A DNA stretch of 64,000 nt. It comes from Hyphomicrobium sp. (GTDB taxonomy: Bacteria > Pseudomonadota > Alphaproteobacteria > Rhizobiales > Hyphomicrobiaceae). Of the stretch, positions 32,204 through 41,892 are shown piece by piece. The stretch lies in the NCBI GenBank assembly GCA_025351425.1, contig JANXVY010000034.1, forward strand, positions 1 through 64,000. The letters run 5' to 3'. Every line of letters begins with the position of its first letter. The stretch's first letter is position 1. The position numbers were made by a program, and so were the translations under genes. The notes beneath the pieces were generated by a model that saw only the letters and a list, made by a program, of their open reading frames with translations, was not told where the DNA came from and searched no databases.

Positions 32204-34858
32204 TCAACCGTTGCCCATCTTGGCGGCGATCTCGTGCACATCGCGCGATAGCGGTGATGCGCCTGCGATCTTCACGAGGGCGCGCTGGGCATGGTTGCGC
32301 CGGACGGGCTCGAGGGTCCGCCAGTTACGCAGGCTTGACAGCAACCGGGACGCGACCTGCGGATTGAACCGGTCAATGGCCAGAACCTGAGTTGCCAGGA
32401 AATCGTATCCGGCCCCGTCCGGCCGATGGAATTGCAGAGGATTTGCCATGGTGAAGGTGCCGACCAGCGCGCGAACTTTGTTGGGCGTCGTGATCTTGAA
32501 CAGGGGGTGGCCGAGAAGCCGTCGAACGTCTTGTAGGGTGCTGGCGCGGACCGACTGAGCCTGCGCCGCAAACCACAGATCGATGACGAGGTCATCGCCT
32601 TTCCAGCGCTCCAGAAAATCGTCGAACGCCAGTGTCCGTGTCGCGCCTGGTTGATGCGCTAGCAGGTTCAGGGCGTGGGCCTGGTCGGTCATGTTGGTTG
32701 CAGAAAAATAATGAGCTTTGAGGCGGTCGCGGTCGCTGTCGCCGGCGCGCACGGTCAGCAGCGTCAAGGCGACATTGCGCACCGCCCGCTTGCCTGCCGC
32801 TGCGGCGTCCGGCGAATAAACTCCTTTCGTGCGCAGCGACGAATAGAGCCGTTCGAGGTCGGACCCGAGCGTGCGGCCGATGCGGCGCGCAAGCTGCCGG
32901 TGGGCGCGATAGGCCAAACCAGGATCGATATCCGCGCCCGCCTCCCGGATCAGATCCGAAACGGTCGGCAGCTTGAGAAGCTCGGCGAGATACGCGGGTT
33001 CCAGCCCCCGGACGCCGATTGCGGCCTTGAGGGCTGTAACAAAACCTCCGCCCTCGGACGAGCGCTTCCCCGCCTTCAGAGTCTGGTAGTTGGCGAGCAG
33101 TGTGCGCATGGCATAAGTCTGCAGCGCTTGCCAGCGATTGAACGGATCGCTGTCGCGGGCCGACAGGAACTTGAGGTCTGCATCCGTATAGTCGATCGTC
33201 AGCGCAACCGGCGCCGAGAACCCGCGCAGGATCGAGACGGCAGGCCGGGTCTTCAAGCCGCCAAAACGGAACGTCTGCTGGGCCTTGGTGACAACGAGGC
33301 AATCCGTCCCGGTGGCAACTCCCTCGCTGTTCTTGAGCGGTGCGTCGCGGCCGTCTTTGCCAATGAGGCCGATCCGCACGGGAATGACAAAAGGCTTGGG
33401 GTGGTTTTTGTTATTCGTGCGCTCAGACGGTAGTCGCTGCGTGAATTCGAGTTCGAGGGCTTCGGCCTTTTGGTCATAGCGGGTCCGGCAATCGAGTTGA
33501 GGGGTTCCCGCCTCAGAATACCAAAGCTTGAACTGCGCCAGATCCCGGCTGGACGCGGTTTCGAAACAGGCGATGAAATCCTCGATCGTGGCCGCCTGCC
33601 CGTCGTGCCGGGCGAAGTAGAGGTCCATTCCCGCCCGGAACACCTCAGCGCCCAGCAGGCACTCCAACATGCGGACGACTTCAGCCCCCTTCTCGTAGAC
33701 GGTGGCGGTATAGAAGTTGTTGATTTCGATATAGCTTTCAGGCCGGACCGGGTGCGAAAGCGGCCCCGAGTCTTCGGGGAACTGGAGCGCCTTCAATTGG
33801 CGGACGTCGGAAATGCGCTGCACCGTGCGCGAACGCTCGTCGCTTGAAAACTCCTGGTCGCGATAGACCGTCAGCCCCTCTTTGAGGCACAGCTGGAACC
33901 AGTCGCGGCAGGTGATGCGGTTGCCCGTCCAGTTGTGAAAATATTCGTGCGCGACGACGCTTTCGATGGCTTCGAACTGCGCATCCGTCGCGCTCTCGGC
34001 GGACGCGAGGATCAGTCGGTCGTTGAAGATGTTGAGCCCCTTGTTCTCCATCGCTCCCATGTTGAAATCGGATACCGCGACGATGTTGAACTGTTCGAGA
34101 TCGTATTCCCGCCCGAACCGAACCTCGTCCCACCGCATGGAGCGCTTCAGCGCATCCATCGCCCACGCAGCCCGCGGCTCCTTCCCATGCTCCACATAAA
34201 TCCTGAGGTCGACCCGCTTGCCTGATTGGGTGGTGAAATCGCTTGCGATCGAACCAAGATCGCCGGCGACCATCGCGAACAGATACGACGGCTTGGGATG
34301 GGGATCGTGCCAAACCGCGTAGTGCCGCCCGTTGGCGAGCGTGCCCCGTTCCTGGAGATTGCCGTTCGCCAGCAGTACAGGCGCCTCACGCAAGTTGGCG
34401 CTGAGACGCACAGTGTAGCGGGCCAGCACGTCGGGCCGGTCGAGCATGTATGTGATGCGCCGGAACCCTTCTGCCTCGCATTGCGTGCAGAAGACGCCCT
34501 TCGATTGATAGAGGCCCTGCAGCGCCTTGTTGACGCTGGGATTGATGACGGTGACGGCCGCCAGCTCGAATGCCCCGACGGGAGGATTGTAAAGCGTCAG
34601 CCCTTCGCCATTTTGCGCGAAACTCCCGGCGGGTAGCGGACGGCCATCGATGGCGAGGCTTTCAAGCTCGAAACCTGTTCCATCGAGCGTCAAGGGACGC
34701 GAGCCGTCCTCGGCGGCGGGGGTTGGCCGGAGACGCAATTTGGAGCGCACTATCGTGCGTTCGGCGCCAAGTTCCACATCCAGGTGGACCGTATCCACCA
34801 GATAGGGGGCGGGTCGATAGTCTTTGAGCCAGATCGTGCGGGGCGATGTGCGTTTCAT
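32204..34858 (-). CDS. pepN: Aminopeptidase N (M1 zinc metallopeptidase)
   Basis: 884 aa. Releases N-terminal amino acids from peptides in the cytoplasm. Substrate motif GAMEN at 268-272; zinc site HEYFH at 304-308 with Glu327 (LCLKEG) as third ligand. The long helical C-terminal domain is complete (LNLLAHQPGATRTLAFDDFL, FNPQVASRLLSSLRNW). The length is typical of the bacterial PepN family. Confidence 0.96.
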   Translation of the reverse strand: MKRTSPRTIWLKDYRPAPYLVDTVHLDVELGAERTIVRSKLRLRPTPAAEDGSRPLTLDGTGFELESLAIDGRPLPAGSFAQNGEGLTLYNPPVGAFELAAVTVINPSVNKALQGLYQSKGVFCTQCEAEGFRRITYMLDRPDVLARYTVRLSANLREAPVLLANGNLQERGTLANGRHYAVWHDPHPKPSYLFAMVAGDLGSIASDFTTQSGKRVDLRIYVEHGKEPRAAWAMDALKRSMRWDEVRFGREYDLEQFNIVAVSDFNMGAMENKGLNIFNDRLILASAESATDAQFEAIESVVAHEYFHNWTGNRITCRDWFQLCLKEGLTVYRDQEFSSDERSRTVQRISDVRQLKALQFPEDSGPLSHPVRPESYIEINNFYTATVYEKGAEVVRMLECLLGAEVFRAGMDLYFARHDGQAATIEDFIACFETASSRDLAQFKLWYSEAGTPQLDCRTRYDQKAEALELEFTQRLPSERTNNKNHPKPFVIPVRIGLIGKDGRDAPLKNSEGVATGTDCLVVTKAQQTFRFGGLKTRPAVSILRGFSAPVALTIDYTDADLKFLSARDSDPFNRWQALQTYAMRTLLANYQTLKAGKRSSEGGGFVTALKAAIGVRGLEPAYLAELLKLPTVSDLIREAGADIDPGLAYRAHRQLARRIGRTLGSDLERLYSSLRTKGVYSPDAAAAGKRAVRNVALTLLTVRAGDSDRDRLKAHYFSATNMTDQAHALNLLAHQPGATRTLAFDDFLERWKGDDLVIDLWFAAQAQSVRASTLQDVRRLLGHPLFKITTPNKVRALVGTFTMANPLQFHRPDGAGYDFLATQVLAIDRFNPQVASRLLSSLRNWRTLEPVRRNHAQRALVKIAGASPLSRDVHEIAAKMGNG

Positions 34859-34903
34859 CTCCGCAGTATATCAACTGAGTCTGCCGCTGCCAGAGCGTAA
34901 GCC

Positions 34904-35863
34904 TCAGGGGTTCGTGCCGCGATAGGCGGTGAGCCGGTGACCGGCCTCGGCGTATTCCGCAACGAGCCGCTGAACCAGCTCGCCGACGGGAAGCACGGAA
35001 TCAATCCCCGCAACGCCATGGCCGGCCGACCAAACCGTGCTCCAGGCCTTGGCCTCGTGTTCGAGGTCCATGCCTTTGGAGGGCTCCATCGTTGCAACGT
35101 CGAGCCCGGCGCGCACAAGGCTCGGCACGAGAAAGTTGGCGGCCACCCCCGAGATCTTGGGCGTGTAGACGATGTCTTTCGACCCGCTCGCGACGATCAT
35201 GTCCTTGTAGTCGGCCTGCGCGAGGCTTTCGCGCGTGGCGATGAAACGCGTTCCCAGATAGGCAAGATCGGCCCCCGCGGCGATCGCCGCAGCGATTGCG
35301 CCTCCGTTCGAGATCGAACCTGCCAGCACCAGCATCTTGTCGCCGCAGATCGGCCGCAGCTCGCTGATCAGTGCGAACGGATTGATGGTGCCCGCATGCC
35401 CGCCCGCCCCCGCCGACACAGCGATCACGCCATCGACACCCGCCTCGATCGCTTTTTCCGCGTGGCGCGCTGAAATGACGTCGTGGAGCACGATGCCGCC
35501 GTAGCTGTGGACGGCATCGACGACGTCGCGCACGGCACCCAGCGACGTGATTACGAACGGCGCCTTGGCTTTGCACGTAATAGTGAGGTCGGCCATCAGC
35601 CGGGGATTCGTCTTGTGCACGATCAGGTTGACGCCGAAGGGCGCGGGCCGGCCGCCCGCATCGCGATGGGCGGACAATGCCGATCCGATCTCGTCGAGCC
35701 AGGCGGCGTATCCCTCGCTTGTGCGCTGGTTCAGGGCCGGGAACGAGCCAGCGACCCCGGCCTTGCAGGTCTCGATGACGAGTTGGGGTCCCGACACTAG
35801 AAACATCGGCGCGGCAATAGCAGGCACAGTAAGCGTTCCGGAAAACAAGGGAGCAAGCGCCAT
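34904..35863 (-). CDS. FMN-dependent nitronate monooxygenase family protein
   Basis: 319 aa TIM-barrel flavoprotein (NPD/2-nitropropane dioxygenase family), which detoxifies alkyl nitronates or acts as an enoyl reductase-like enzyme. N-terminal APMFLVSGPQLVIETCKAG, the FMN/catalytic His motif SAGAGGHAGTINPF (about residue 150), and GSISNGGAIAAAIAAGADLA (phosphate-binding). It lies between pepN and the acyl-CoA ligase. The substrate cannot be read from the sequence. Confidence 0.88.
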   Translation of the reverse strand: MALAPLFSGTLTVPAIAAPMFLVSGPQLVIETCKAGVAGSFPALNQRTSEGYAAWLDEIGSALSAHRDAGGRPAPFGVNLIVHKTNPRLMADLTITCKAKAPFVITSLGAVRDVVDAVHSYGGIVLHDVISARHAEKAIEAGVDGVIAVSAGAGGHAGTINPFALISELRPICGDKMLVLAGSISNGGAIAAAIAAGADLAYLGTRFIATRESLAQADYKDMIVASGSKDIVYTPKISGVAANFLVPSLVRAGLDVATMEPSKGMDLEHEAKAWSTVWSAGHGVAGIDSVLPVGELVQRLVAEYAEAGHRLTAYRGTNP

Positions 35864-35925
35864 CGAGAGTGTCCTCTGCTCGAAAAAGGGGGGCTCGAAA
35901 AGGTGGGACTGGGAACGCGCACGGG

Positions 35926-37644
35926 CTACTTGGCGCTGCTGTCTTTCATCACGTCATCGCGCAGCACGCGCCGGAGCACCTTTCCTACTGGAGACTTCGG
36001 CAATTCGGCCCGGAACGACACGTGCTTGGGCACCTTGTATTTGGTCAGCGATTGCCCGCAGAAATCGCGCAGCTCATTCGCGGTCAGCGTGTCGTCGCGG
36101 CGTACGACGTAGGCGCACACGCTTTCGCCCGAATGCGGATCCGGCAGGCCGATAACAGCCGCCTCGCGGACCTTGGGGTGCTGTACGATCACGTCTTCGA
36201 TCTCGTTGGGGTACACATTGAAACCCGACACGATGATCATTTCCTTCAGCCGGTCGACGAGTTTGATCTGTCCGTCCGGGAGCATGATCGCGAGATCGCC
36301 GGTGCGGAAATAACCGTCTGCCGTCATGACTTTCGCGGTTTCGTCGGGACGGTTCCAGTAGCCCGCCATAACCTGCGGACCCTTGACGCAGACTTCCCCG
36401 ACCTCGCCCATCGGCACCTCCGCGCCGTCGCTGCCGCGTAGCGAAACGTCGGTCGACGGCCAGGGATAGCCGACGGTTCCGGTGAAGGTCGTATTGTCTG
36501 GCAAGTTCAAGGAAATCATGGGGCTCGTTTCCGACAGCCCATAGCCTTCAATGATGGGCTTGCCCGTGATCGCCTGCCACTTGTCGGCGACGGCGCGCTG
36601 GGTGGCCATGCCGCCCGCGAGAGACACCGTCAGTTGCGAGAAATCGACCGTTCGGATGCCCGGTGTATCAGCCAAGGAATTATACAAGGTGTTGAGCCCG
36701 GCAAACATCGTGAAGCGCCGCGATTTCAACGTTTTGACGAACGCTGGCATGTCGCGCGGGTTGGCGATCAGCAGCGCGAGCCCGCCGTGCGACACGACGT
36801 AGAGGCAGCACACGGTCAGAGCATAGATGTGATAGAGCGGTAGCGGCGAGACCATCACGAAGTCGCCCTCCGCATGGCCGTGCGAGGGCGCGAACCACGC
36901 CGCGATCTGTTCGAGGTTGGCGGTCAGATTCGAATGGCGCAACGCCGCGCCCTTGGCTACTCCCGTAGTGCCGCCGGTATACTGGATGAACGCGAGATCG
37001 CTGGGGGCGACAGTTACGGGTTTGAGCGCGCAGCGTCCGCCAGCGTCCACTACGGTCTTGAAATCGACCGCGCTTTTGATCCGCCCGGACTTCTGGATCG
37101 GCGTTTTCTTGCCGCCGAAGTAGTTGATTAGGTGGCCCTTAAGCCCGAGAAGGTCGCCGAGCATCACGCGCACCACATGATCGATCGGCGCGCTTTCGGT
37201 CGCTTGCTTCACGGTGTGCTCGAATTGGGCGAGCACGAAGATCGCCTTGGCCCCACTGTCCGTCAATTGGTGGCGCAATTCGTGCGCGGTATAGAGCGGG
37301 TTGACATTGACGACGACAGCGCCCGCTTTGAGGATGCCGAACACGACCGGCATGTAAGCCGCGACGTTGGGCATCATGATAGCCACGCGGTCACCGGGCT
37401 TGATGCCGTTCGCCTGCAGCCATGATGCCACGGCAAGTGCGACCGTTTCGAGCCGGGCGTAGGTGAGGGACACGCCGAAGCTGTCGAGCACCGTCCGGTT
37501 TGCATATTCGCGCACGGCCCGATCGAACAGGTCGTTGATTGTGCCGGCCTTGGAGAGGTCGATCTCGCGCGGCACGCCTTCGGGATAAGACGCAAACCAG
37601 GGCCGATCGGCCACAGGCGTCCTCATCGGTATAAAATCGGTCAT
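35926..37644 (-). CDS. fadD: Long-chain fatty acyl-CoA ligase
   Basis: 572 aa. Activates fatty acids with ATP and CoA. AMP-binding motif IQYTGGTTGVAKGA (about residue 225), GYGLSETSPM (about 350), YFRTGDLAIM (about 440), and the C-terminal lysine motif region SPVGKVLRRVLRDD. Start ATG 37644 preceded by GAGGG. First step of the beta-oxidation set encoded on this strand, with its own gap of 122 bases from the dehydrogenase gene. Confidence 0.93.
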   Translation of the reverse strand: MTDFIPMRTPVADRPWFASYPEGVPREIDLSKAGTINDLFDRAVREYANRTVLDSFGVSLTYARLETVALAVASWLQANGIKPGDRVAIMMPNVAAYMPVVFGILKAGAVVVNVNPLYTAHELRHQLTDSGAKAIFVLAQFEHTVKQATESAPIDHVVRVMLGDLLGLKGHLINYFGGKKTPIQKSGRIKSAVDFKTVVDAGGRCALKPVTVAPSDLAFIQYTGGTTGVAKGAALRHSNLTANLEQIAAWFAPSHGHAEGDFVMVSPLPLYHIYALTVCCLYVVSHGGLALLIANPRDMPAFVKTLKSRRFTMFAGLNTLYNSLADTPGIRTVDFSQLTVSLAGGMATQRAVADKWQAITGKPIIEGYGLSETSPMISLNLPDNTTFTGTVGYPWPSTDVSLRGSDGAEVPMGEVGEVCVKGPQVMAGYWNRPDETAKVMTADGYFRTGDLAIMLPDGQIKLVDRLKEMIIVSGFNVYPNEIEDVIVQHPKVREAAVIGLPDPHSGESVCAYVVRRDDTLTANELRDFCGQSLTKYKVPKHVSFRAELPKSPVGKVLRRVLRDDVMKDSSAK

Positions 37645-37766
37645 CGCGGCCCTCACCAAGCTGCCAGGGTGGTCGTTCCTCCGGGCCTCACTTGATGCGT
37701 GACGCCTCGATTGTCGTGATCCGGCGGAGCCGCGCTCCGCCGGACAGTTAGTATTGAATCGGGTGT

Positions 37767-39563
37767 CTAAAATGCAGCTTCTTCGAAGGCCATCATGGTC
37801 TTGCCGCCTGCCATGATTTTGGAGAGAAGAGAACTCGTTTCAGGCAGAATACGTTCGTAATAGAAGCGGGCGGTCAAAACCTTGTGTTTGTAGAAGCCGT
37901 CCGAATCGGCGTCCCCTCCAGCCGCAATCTTGGCCAGCGCAACCTCTGCCATGCGGGCCCAAAGGTAGGCGAGCGCTGTGAGCCCGAACAGCCGCAGGTA
38001 TTCGGTCGCAGCAGCCCCCGCTTCGTCGGGGCGCGCCATGCCCCGCTGTGCGATGGCGCCGGTCGCCTGCTGCAACCGCCCGAACGACTTGGCGAGCGGG
38101 CCGATGAACTCGACCATCTGCTCGTTGTGCTGGTGGCCTTCGATGTAGTCGGCGACCGGGTGGAAGAACTGGCGCAGGTTGCGGCCGAAGTTGGCTGGCA
38201 TCTTGCGGCCAACCAGATCGAGTGCTTGCACGCCGTTGGTGCCTTCGTAGATCTGGGCGATACGGCAATCGCGAACGAACTGCTCCATGCCCCATTCGCG
38301 GATGTAGCCGTGTCCGCCGTAGACCTGGATGCCGATGTTGGCTGCTTCATAACCGAGGTCGGTGATTAGCGCTTTGACGATCGGCGTGACAAGCGCCACG
38401 AAGTCGTCGGCCTCCTGGCGGGTCTTGGGATCGGGATGGTGGCCCGAAATATCGAGCATTTCCCCAGCCCATGCCGCGAGTGCCCGGCAACCTTCGACAT
38501 AAGCACGCTGCGTCAATAGCATGCGGCGCACGTCGGGGTGCACGATGATCGGATCGGCGGGCTTGGCCGGGTCCTTGACGCCTGAGAGCGAGCGGCCTTG
38601 GATGCGGTCTTTCGCGTACGCCGTGGCGTTTTGATATGCAACTTCGCCGATGCCAAGGCCCTGCATGCCGACCGAAATGCGTTCCGCGTTCATCATCGTG
38701 AACATGGCCTGCATGCCTTTGTTGGCGGAGCCGACGAGCCAGCCCGTAGCGTTGTCGAAGTTCATGACACACGTGGCTGAGGCCTTGATGCCCATCTTGT
38801 GCTCGATGGACCCGCATGAAACGCCGTTGCGCGCGCCGAGCGAGCCGTCGTCCTTGACGAGGAACTTGGGCACCAGGAACAGGCTAATTCCCTTGGTGCC
38901 CGACGGCGCGCCAGGAAGGCGTGCCAGCACCAGATGGATGATGTTTTCGGTCAGGTCGTGCTCGCCGGCGGAGATAAAGATCTTGGTGCCGGTGATCTGG
39001 TAGCTGCCGTCGCCCTGCGGCTTGGCCGAGGTGCGTAGCATACCGAGGTCGGTGCCGCAGTGCGGCTCGGTCAGGCACATGGTGCCCGACCACTTTCCTG
39101 TCACCATGTTTGGCAGGTAGGTCGCTTTTTGATGATCGGTGCCGAAACCCTTGAGCGCGACGTAGGCGCCGTAGGTCAGACCGGGATAGAGCCCGAACGA
39201 AAGGTTCGCCGAACACATCATCTCTTCGATGACGGTGCACACGATCTTGGGCATCCCCTGGCCGCCAAGCTCGGGATCACAAGCGATGCTGTTCCAGCCA
39301 CCGTCGCAGTATTGCTTGTAGGCTTCCTTGAAGCCTTTGGGCGTATAGACGACGCCGTTTTCGAGGCGGCAGCCCTCTTCGTCGCCTGAGCGGTTGAGGG
39401 GCTGAAGCACCTCCTCGCACATCTTGGCGGCTTCCTCCAAGATGGGATCGACCAGATCGCGGGTGAACTCTTCGTAGCCGGGCAATTCCGGCAGCTTTTC
39501 AGAGTTCATCAGCTCGTACAATACGAAACGCATGTCGCGCAGTGGCGCTTTATATGTGGGCAT
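37767..39563 (-). CDS. Acyl-CoA dehydrogenase, large DmdC/FadE5-like subtype
   Basis: 598 aa. FAD enzyme that makes the trans-2 double bond. CLTEPHCGTDLGMLRT (about 163-178) and the catalytic Glu440 in RIAQIYEGTNGVQALDL are visible; the additional C-terminal domain (about 460-598) marks the large subtype with MMPA-CoA dehydrogenase-like members. Only 4 bases separate it from the FadN-type gene upstream, so it is in one operon with it and the thiolase. Chain-length preference is unknown. Confidence 0.93.
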   Translation of the reverse strand: MPTYKAPLRDMRFVLYELMNSEKLPELPGYEEFTRDLVDPILEEAAKMCEEVLQPLNRSGDEEGCRLENGVVYTPKGFKEAYKQYCDGGWNSIACDPELGGQGMPKIVCTVIEEMMCSANLSFGLYPGLTYGAYVALKGFGTDHQKATYLPNMVTGKWSGTMCLTEPHCGTDLGMLRTSAKPQGDGSYQITGTKIFISAGEHDLTENIIHLVLARLPGAPSGTKGISLFLVPKFLVKDDGSLGARNGVSCGSIEHKMGIKASATCVMNFDNATGWLVGSANKGMQAMFTMMNAERISVGMQGLGIGEVAYQNATAYAKDRIQGRSLSGVKDPAKPADPIIVHPDVRRMLLTQRAYVEGCRALAAWAGEMLDISGHHPDPKTRQEADDFVALVTPIVKALITDLGYEAANIGIQVYGGHGYIREWGMEQFVRDCRIAQIYEGTNGVQALDLVGRKMPANFGRNLRQFFHPVADYIEGHQHNEQMVEFIGPLAKSFGRLQQATGAIAQRGMARPDEAGAAATEYLRLFGLTALAYLWARMAEVALAKIAAGGDADSDGFYKHKVLTARFYYERILPETSSLLSKIMAGGKTMMAFEEAAF

Positions 39564-39567
39564 CGGA

Positions 39568-41892
39568 CTAGTTCCTCAACGGTTTGCCGGTGGAAAGCAT
39601 GTGTTCGATACGTGCGTAGGTGCCGGGCTTGCGGACAACGGCCATGAAGTTCTTCACTTCAAGCGCCAGCACCTGATCTTCGGTCAGCGGTGTCGTGATG
39701 TCAGTGTCACCACCCGAGAGCACGCTCGCAAGAGCATCCGACACGACGACATCGTAATCGGTCGCCTTGCCGAGACGATGGAACCCGTCCACCGCCATGC
39801 CCATCGCCGTCTTGCCGGTCGGTCCCGGCAGCACATAGACCGGCGGCTTGGGCGGTTCGTAGCCTGCAACCATCGAAAGCGCTTTGGCTTTCGCGTCCGC
39901 CAGCAGCCGGTAGCGGTTCATGGTGATGGCATCGGACGGACGGAAGAACAAATACTCCTTGGCCTCGGCTGCGGATTTTGCCACCGTCGCCGTCGAGATG
40001 ATCTCGAAGGCTTTGACCGGTGCCGGCATCGGCCCTTTCGGCAATCGGCCGTACTGCTCCCAACGGGCGAGCATTTCCTTGCAGCCCCCCCAGCCCGGGA
40101 TCAGGCCCACTCCGACTTCGACGAGGCCGGTGTAGGTTTCAGCGTGGGCCTGCACGGCCGAGCAGTGCAGCAGCACTTCGCAGCCTCCGCCGAGTGCCAG
40201 GCCCGACGGCGCACCGACGGTCGGGAACGGCGCGTACTTGAGAGCCTTGTAGGTCGCCTGGCCGCCGGCAATCAGCTGCTCGATCTGCGGCCATGCGGCA
40301 ATGTTGGCGGCAAACACAGCAAGGCCGAGGTTGGCTCCCGCCGAGAAGTTCGTGCCTTCGTTGTAGATGACCATGGCCTTCATGGACTTGGCGGCGTGTG
40401 CGACCGCCTTCTGGATGAGCGCCATGGAGTCGTTGTCGAGCGAATTCATTTTGGAGGTGAATTCGAGGCAGGCGACGCCGTCGCCGATGTCCCACAGCGC
40501 GGCCGAGCCGTTCTTCATGATCGGCTTCGACGTGAGCTTGATGTCGGAGAGCATCAGCACGCCGTCGGGGCGCTTGATGTCGTGATAGGCGCCGTCGAGG
40601 CCAAGCATCTGCCGGCGGCCGTTCTCGATGCGGTAAAACGGACGGTCCTTGGCAGACGAAAGGAATGCAGGAACCGGTTTGTTGTTGGTCTCCAGCCAAG
40701 CGATCAGCTTGGCGGAACCGATCTGATCGATAAGTTCGAACGGGCCCGACTTCCAATTGTAGCCAAGCCGCATGGCTTCATCGATGGAGGCGATGTCGTC
40801 GGCCGCATCGCCGACCAGGAACGCTGCATACGAGAGCGTGGGCATCAGCACCGCGGCTGCGTAATGGCCGTGCGTGCTGTCGTGGGCAATGAGTGTGGAG
40901 AGCGAACGCGCGCCGCCTTCGTCGAGGGCTGCAATCTCGGGCTTCATTTCGCGGCGATAGTCGCCGGTCTTGAGGTCGATGGCTTCCTTGATCTTGCCGG
41001 CCTCCCGGTTGATCCGGTAAAAACCGCCCTTGCCTTTGCGCCCCGTATAACCGGTGGCGATCATCTTCTCGACGAGCGGATTGGGCCGCATGTAGGCCTG
41101 AACCGGATCGTCCTTGGGGAGCGCCGCTTCCAGGCTCTTCTGCACATGCGGCATGAGATCGAGCCCGACCATATCCAGCAGCGCGAACACGCCGGTCTTG
41201 GGGATGCCCATTGGCTTCGCGATGATCTTGTCGGCTTCCTCGATGGCGATGCCTCGATCCATCGCCTCGATGACGGAAGCCTGCAGCCAGAACACGCCGA
41301 GGCGGTTGGCGATGAAGCCAGGGCGGTCCTTGCAGTGTACGACGCTCTTGCCGAGCTTGACGTCGCAGAAGTGCGTGATGCTCTTGAGCGCCGATTGGGC
41401 AGTCGTGGGGCCCGAGACGATTTCAAGCAGCCGCATATAGCGTGGCGGGTTGAAGAAGTGGGTGATCACGAAATCGCGCTGGAAACGCGCGGGCCGGCCC
41501 TCGACGAGTTTGGCGAGCGGAATGGTCGATGTGTTCGACGACACGACGCTGCCGTCTTTGCGGTGGGCTTCGATCTTGTCGTAAAGCGTCTGTTTCAGGT
41601 CGAGCCGCTCGATAATCGCCTCGATGATCAGATCACAGTCAGCAAGACGGCCTAGGTGGTCCTCGATGTTACCGGGCTCGATGAGCTTGGCGGCCGCCTT
41701 GCTCATGAAGGGCGCAGGATCGGTTTTCAGCAGCTTTTCGACCGCACCCTTGGCGATGGCGTCCCGGTCAGGTCCATCGTGGGGTACGATATCGAGCAGC
41801 AACACGGGAACCCCCGCATTGGCAACGTGAGCCGCGATGCCAGCCCCCATGACGCCAGCGCCGATTACGGCAACTTTCTTGATCGCGTTCAT
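39568..41892 (-). CDS. FadN-type 3-hydroxyacyl-CoA dehydrogenase/enoyl-CoA hydratase fusion
   Basis: 774 aa. The order is dehydrogenase first: NAD site KVAVIGAGVMGAGIAAHV (6-23), catalytic His in VITHFFNPPRYMRLLE (about 153), 3HCDH C-terminal domains (about 190-430), then a crotonase domain (about 490-690) with FSAGANLGLAVF and LALGGGCEVLLHC. This is the FadN arrangement, the reverse of FadB. Start ATG 41892 overlaps the thiolase stop (TGATG). Confidence 0.93.
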   Translation of the reverse strand: MNAIKKVAVIGAGVMGAGIAAHVANAGVPVLLLDIVPHDGPDRDAIAKGAVEKLLKTDPAPFMSKAAAKLIEPGNIEDHLGRLADCDLIIEAIIERLDLKQTLYDKIEAHRKDGSVVSSNTSTIPLAKLVEGRPARFQRDFVITHFFNPPRYMRLLEIVSGPTTAQSALKSITHFCDVKLGKSVVHCKDRPGFIANRLGVFWLQASVIEAMDRGIAIEEADKIIAKPMGIPKTGVFALLDMVGLDLMPHVQKSLEAALPKDDPVQAYMRPNPLVEKMIATGYTGRKGKGGFYRINREAGKIKEAIDLKTGDYRREMKPEIAALDEGGARSLSTLIAHDSTHGHYAAAVLMPTLSYAAFLVGDAADDIASIDEAMRLGYNWKSGPFELIDQIGSAKLIAWLETNNKPVPAFLSSAKDRPFYRIENGRRQMLGLDGAYHDIKRPDGVLMLSDIKLTSKPIMKNGSAALWDIGDGVACLEFTSKMNSLDNDSMALIQKAVAHAAKSMKAMVIYNEGTNFSAGANLGLAVFAANIAAWPQIEQLIAGGQATYKALKYAPFPTVGAPSGLALGGGCEVLLHCSAVQAHAETYTGLVEVGVGLIPGWGGCKEMLARWEQYGRLPKGPMPAPVKAFEIISTATVAKSAAEAKEYLFFRPSDAITMNRYRLLADAKAKALSMVAGYEPPKPPVYVLPGPTGKTAMGMAVDGFHRLGKATDYDVVVSDALASVLSGGDTDITTPLTEDQVLALEVKNFMAVVRKPGTYARIEHMLSTGKPLRN

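Noticed and set aside
39532-41655. 707-codon open frame on the + strand opposite the FadN-type gene
   Set aside because: Shadow of strongly biased codons in the real gene. No ribosome site, and the predicted protein shows no family pattern.
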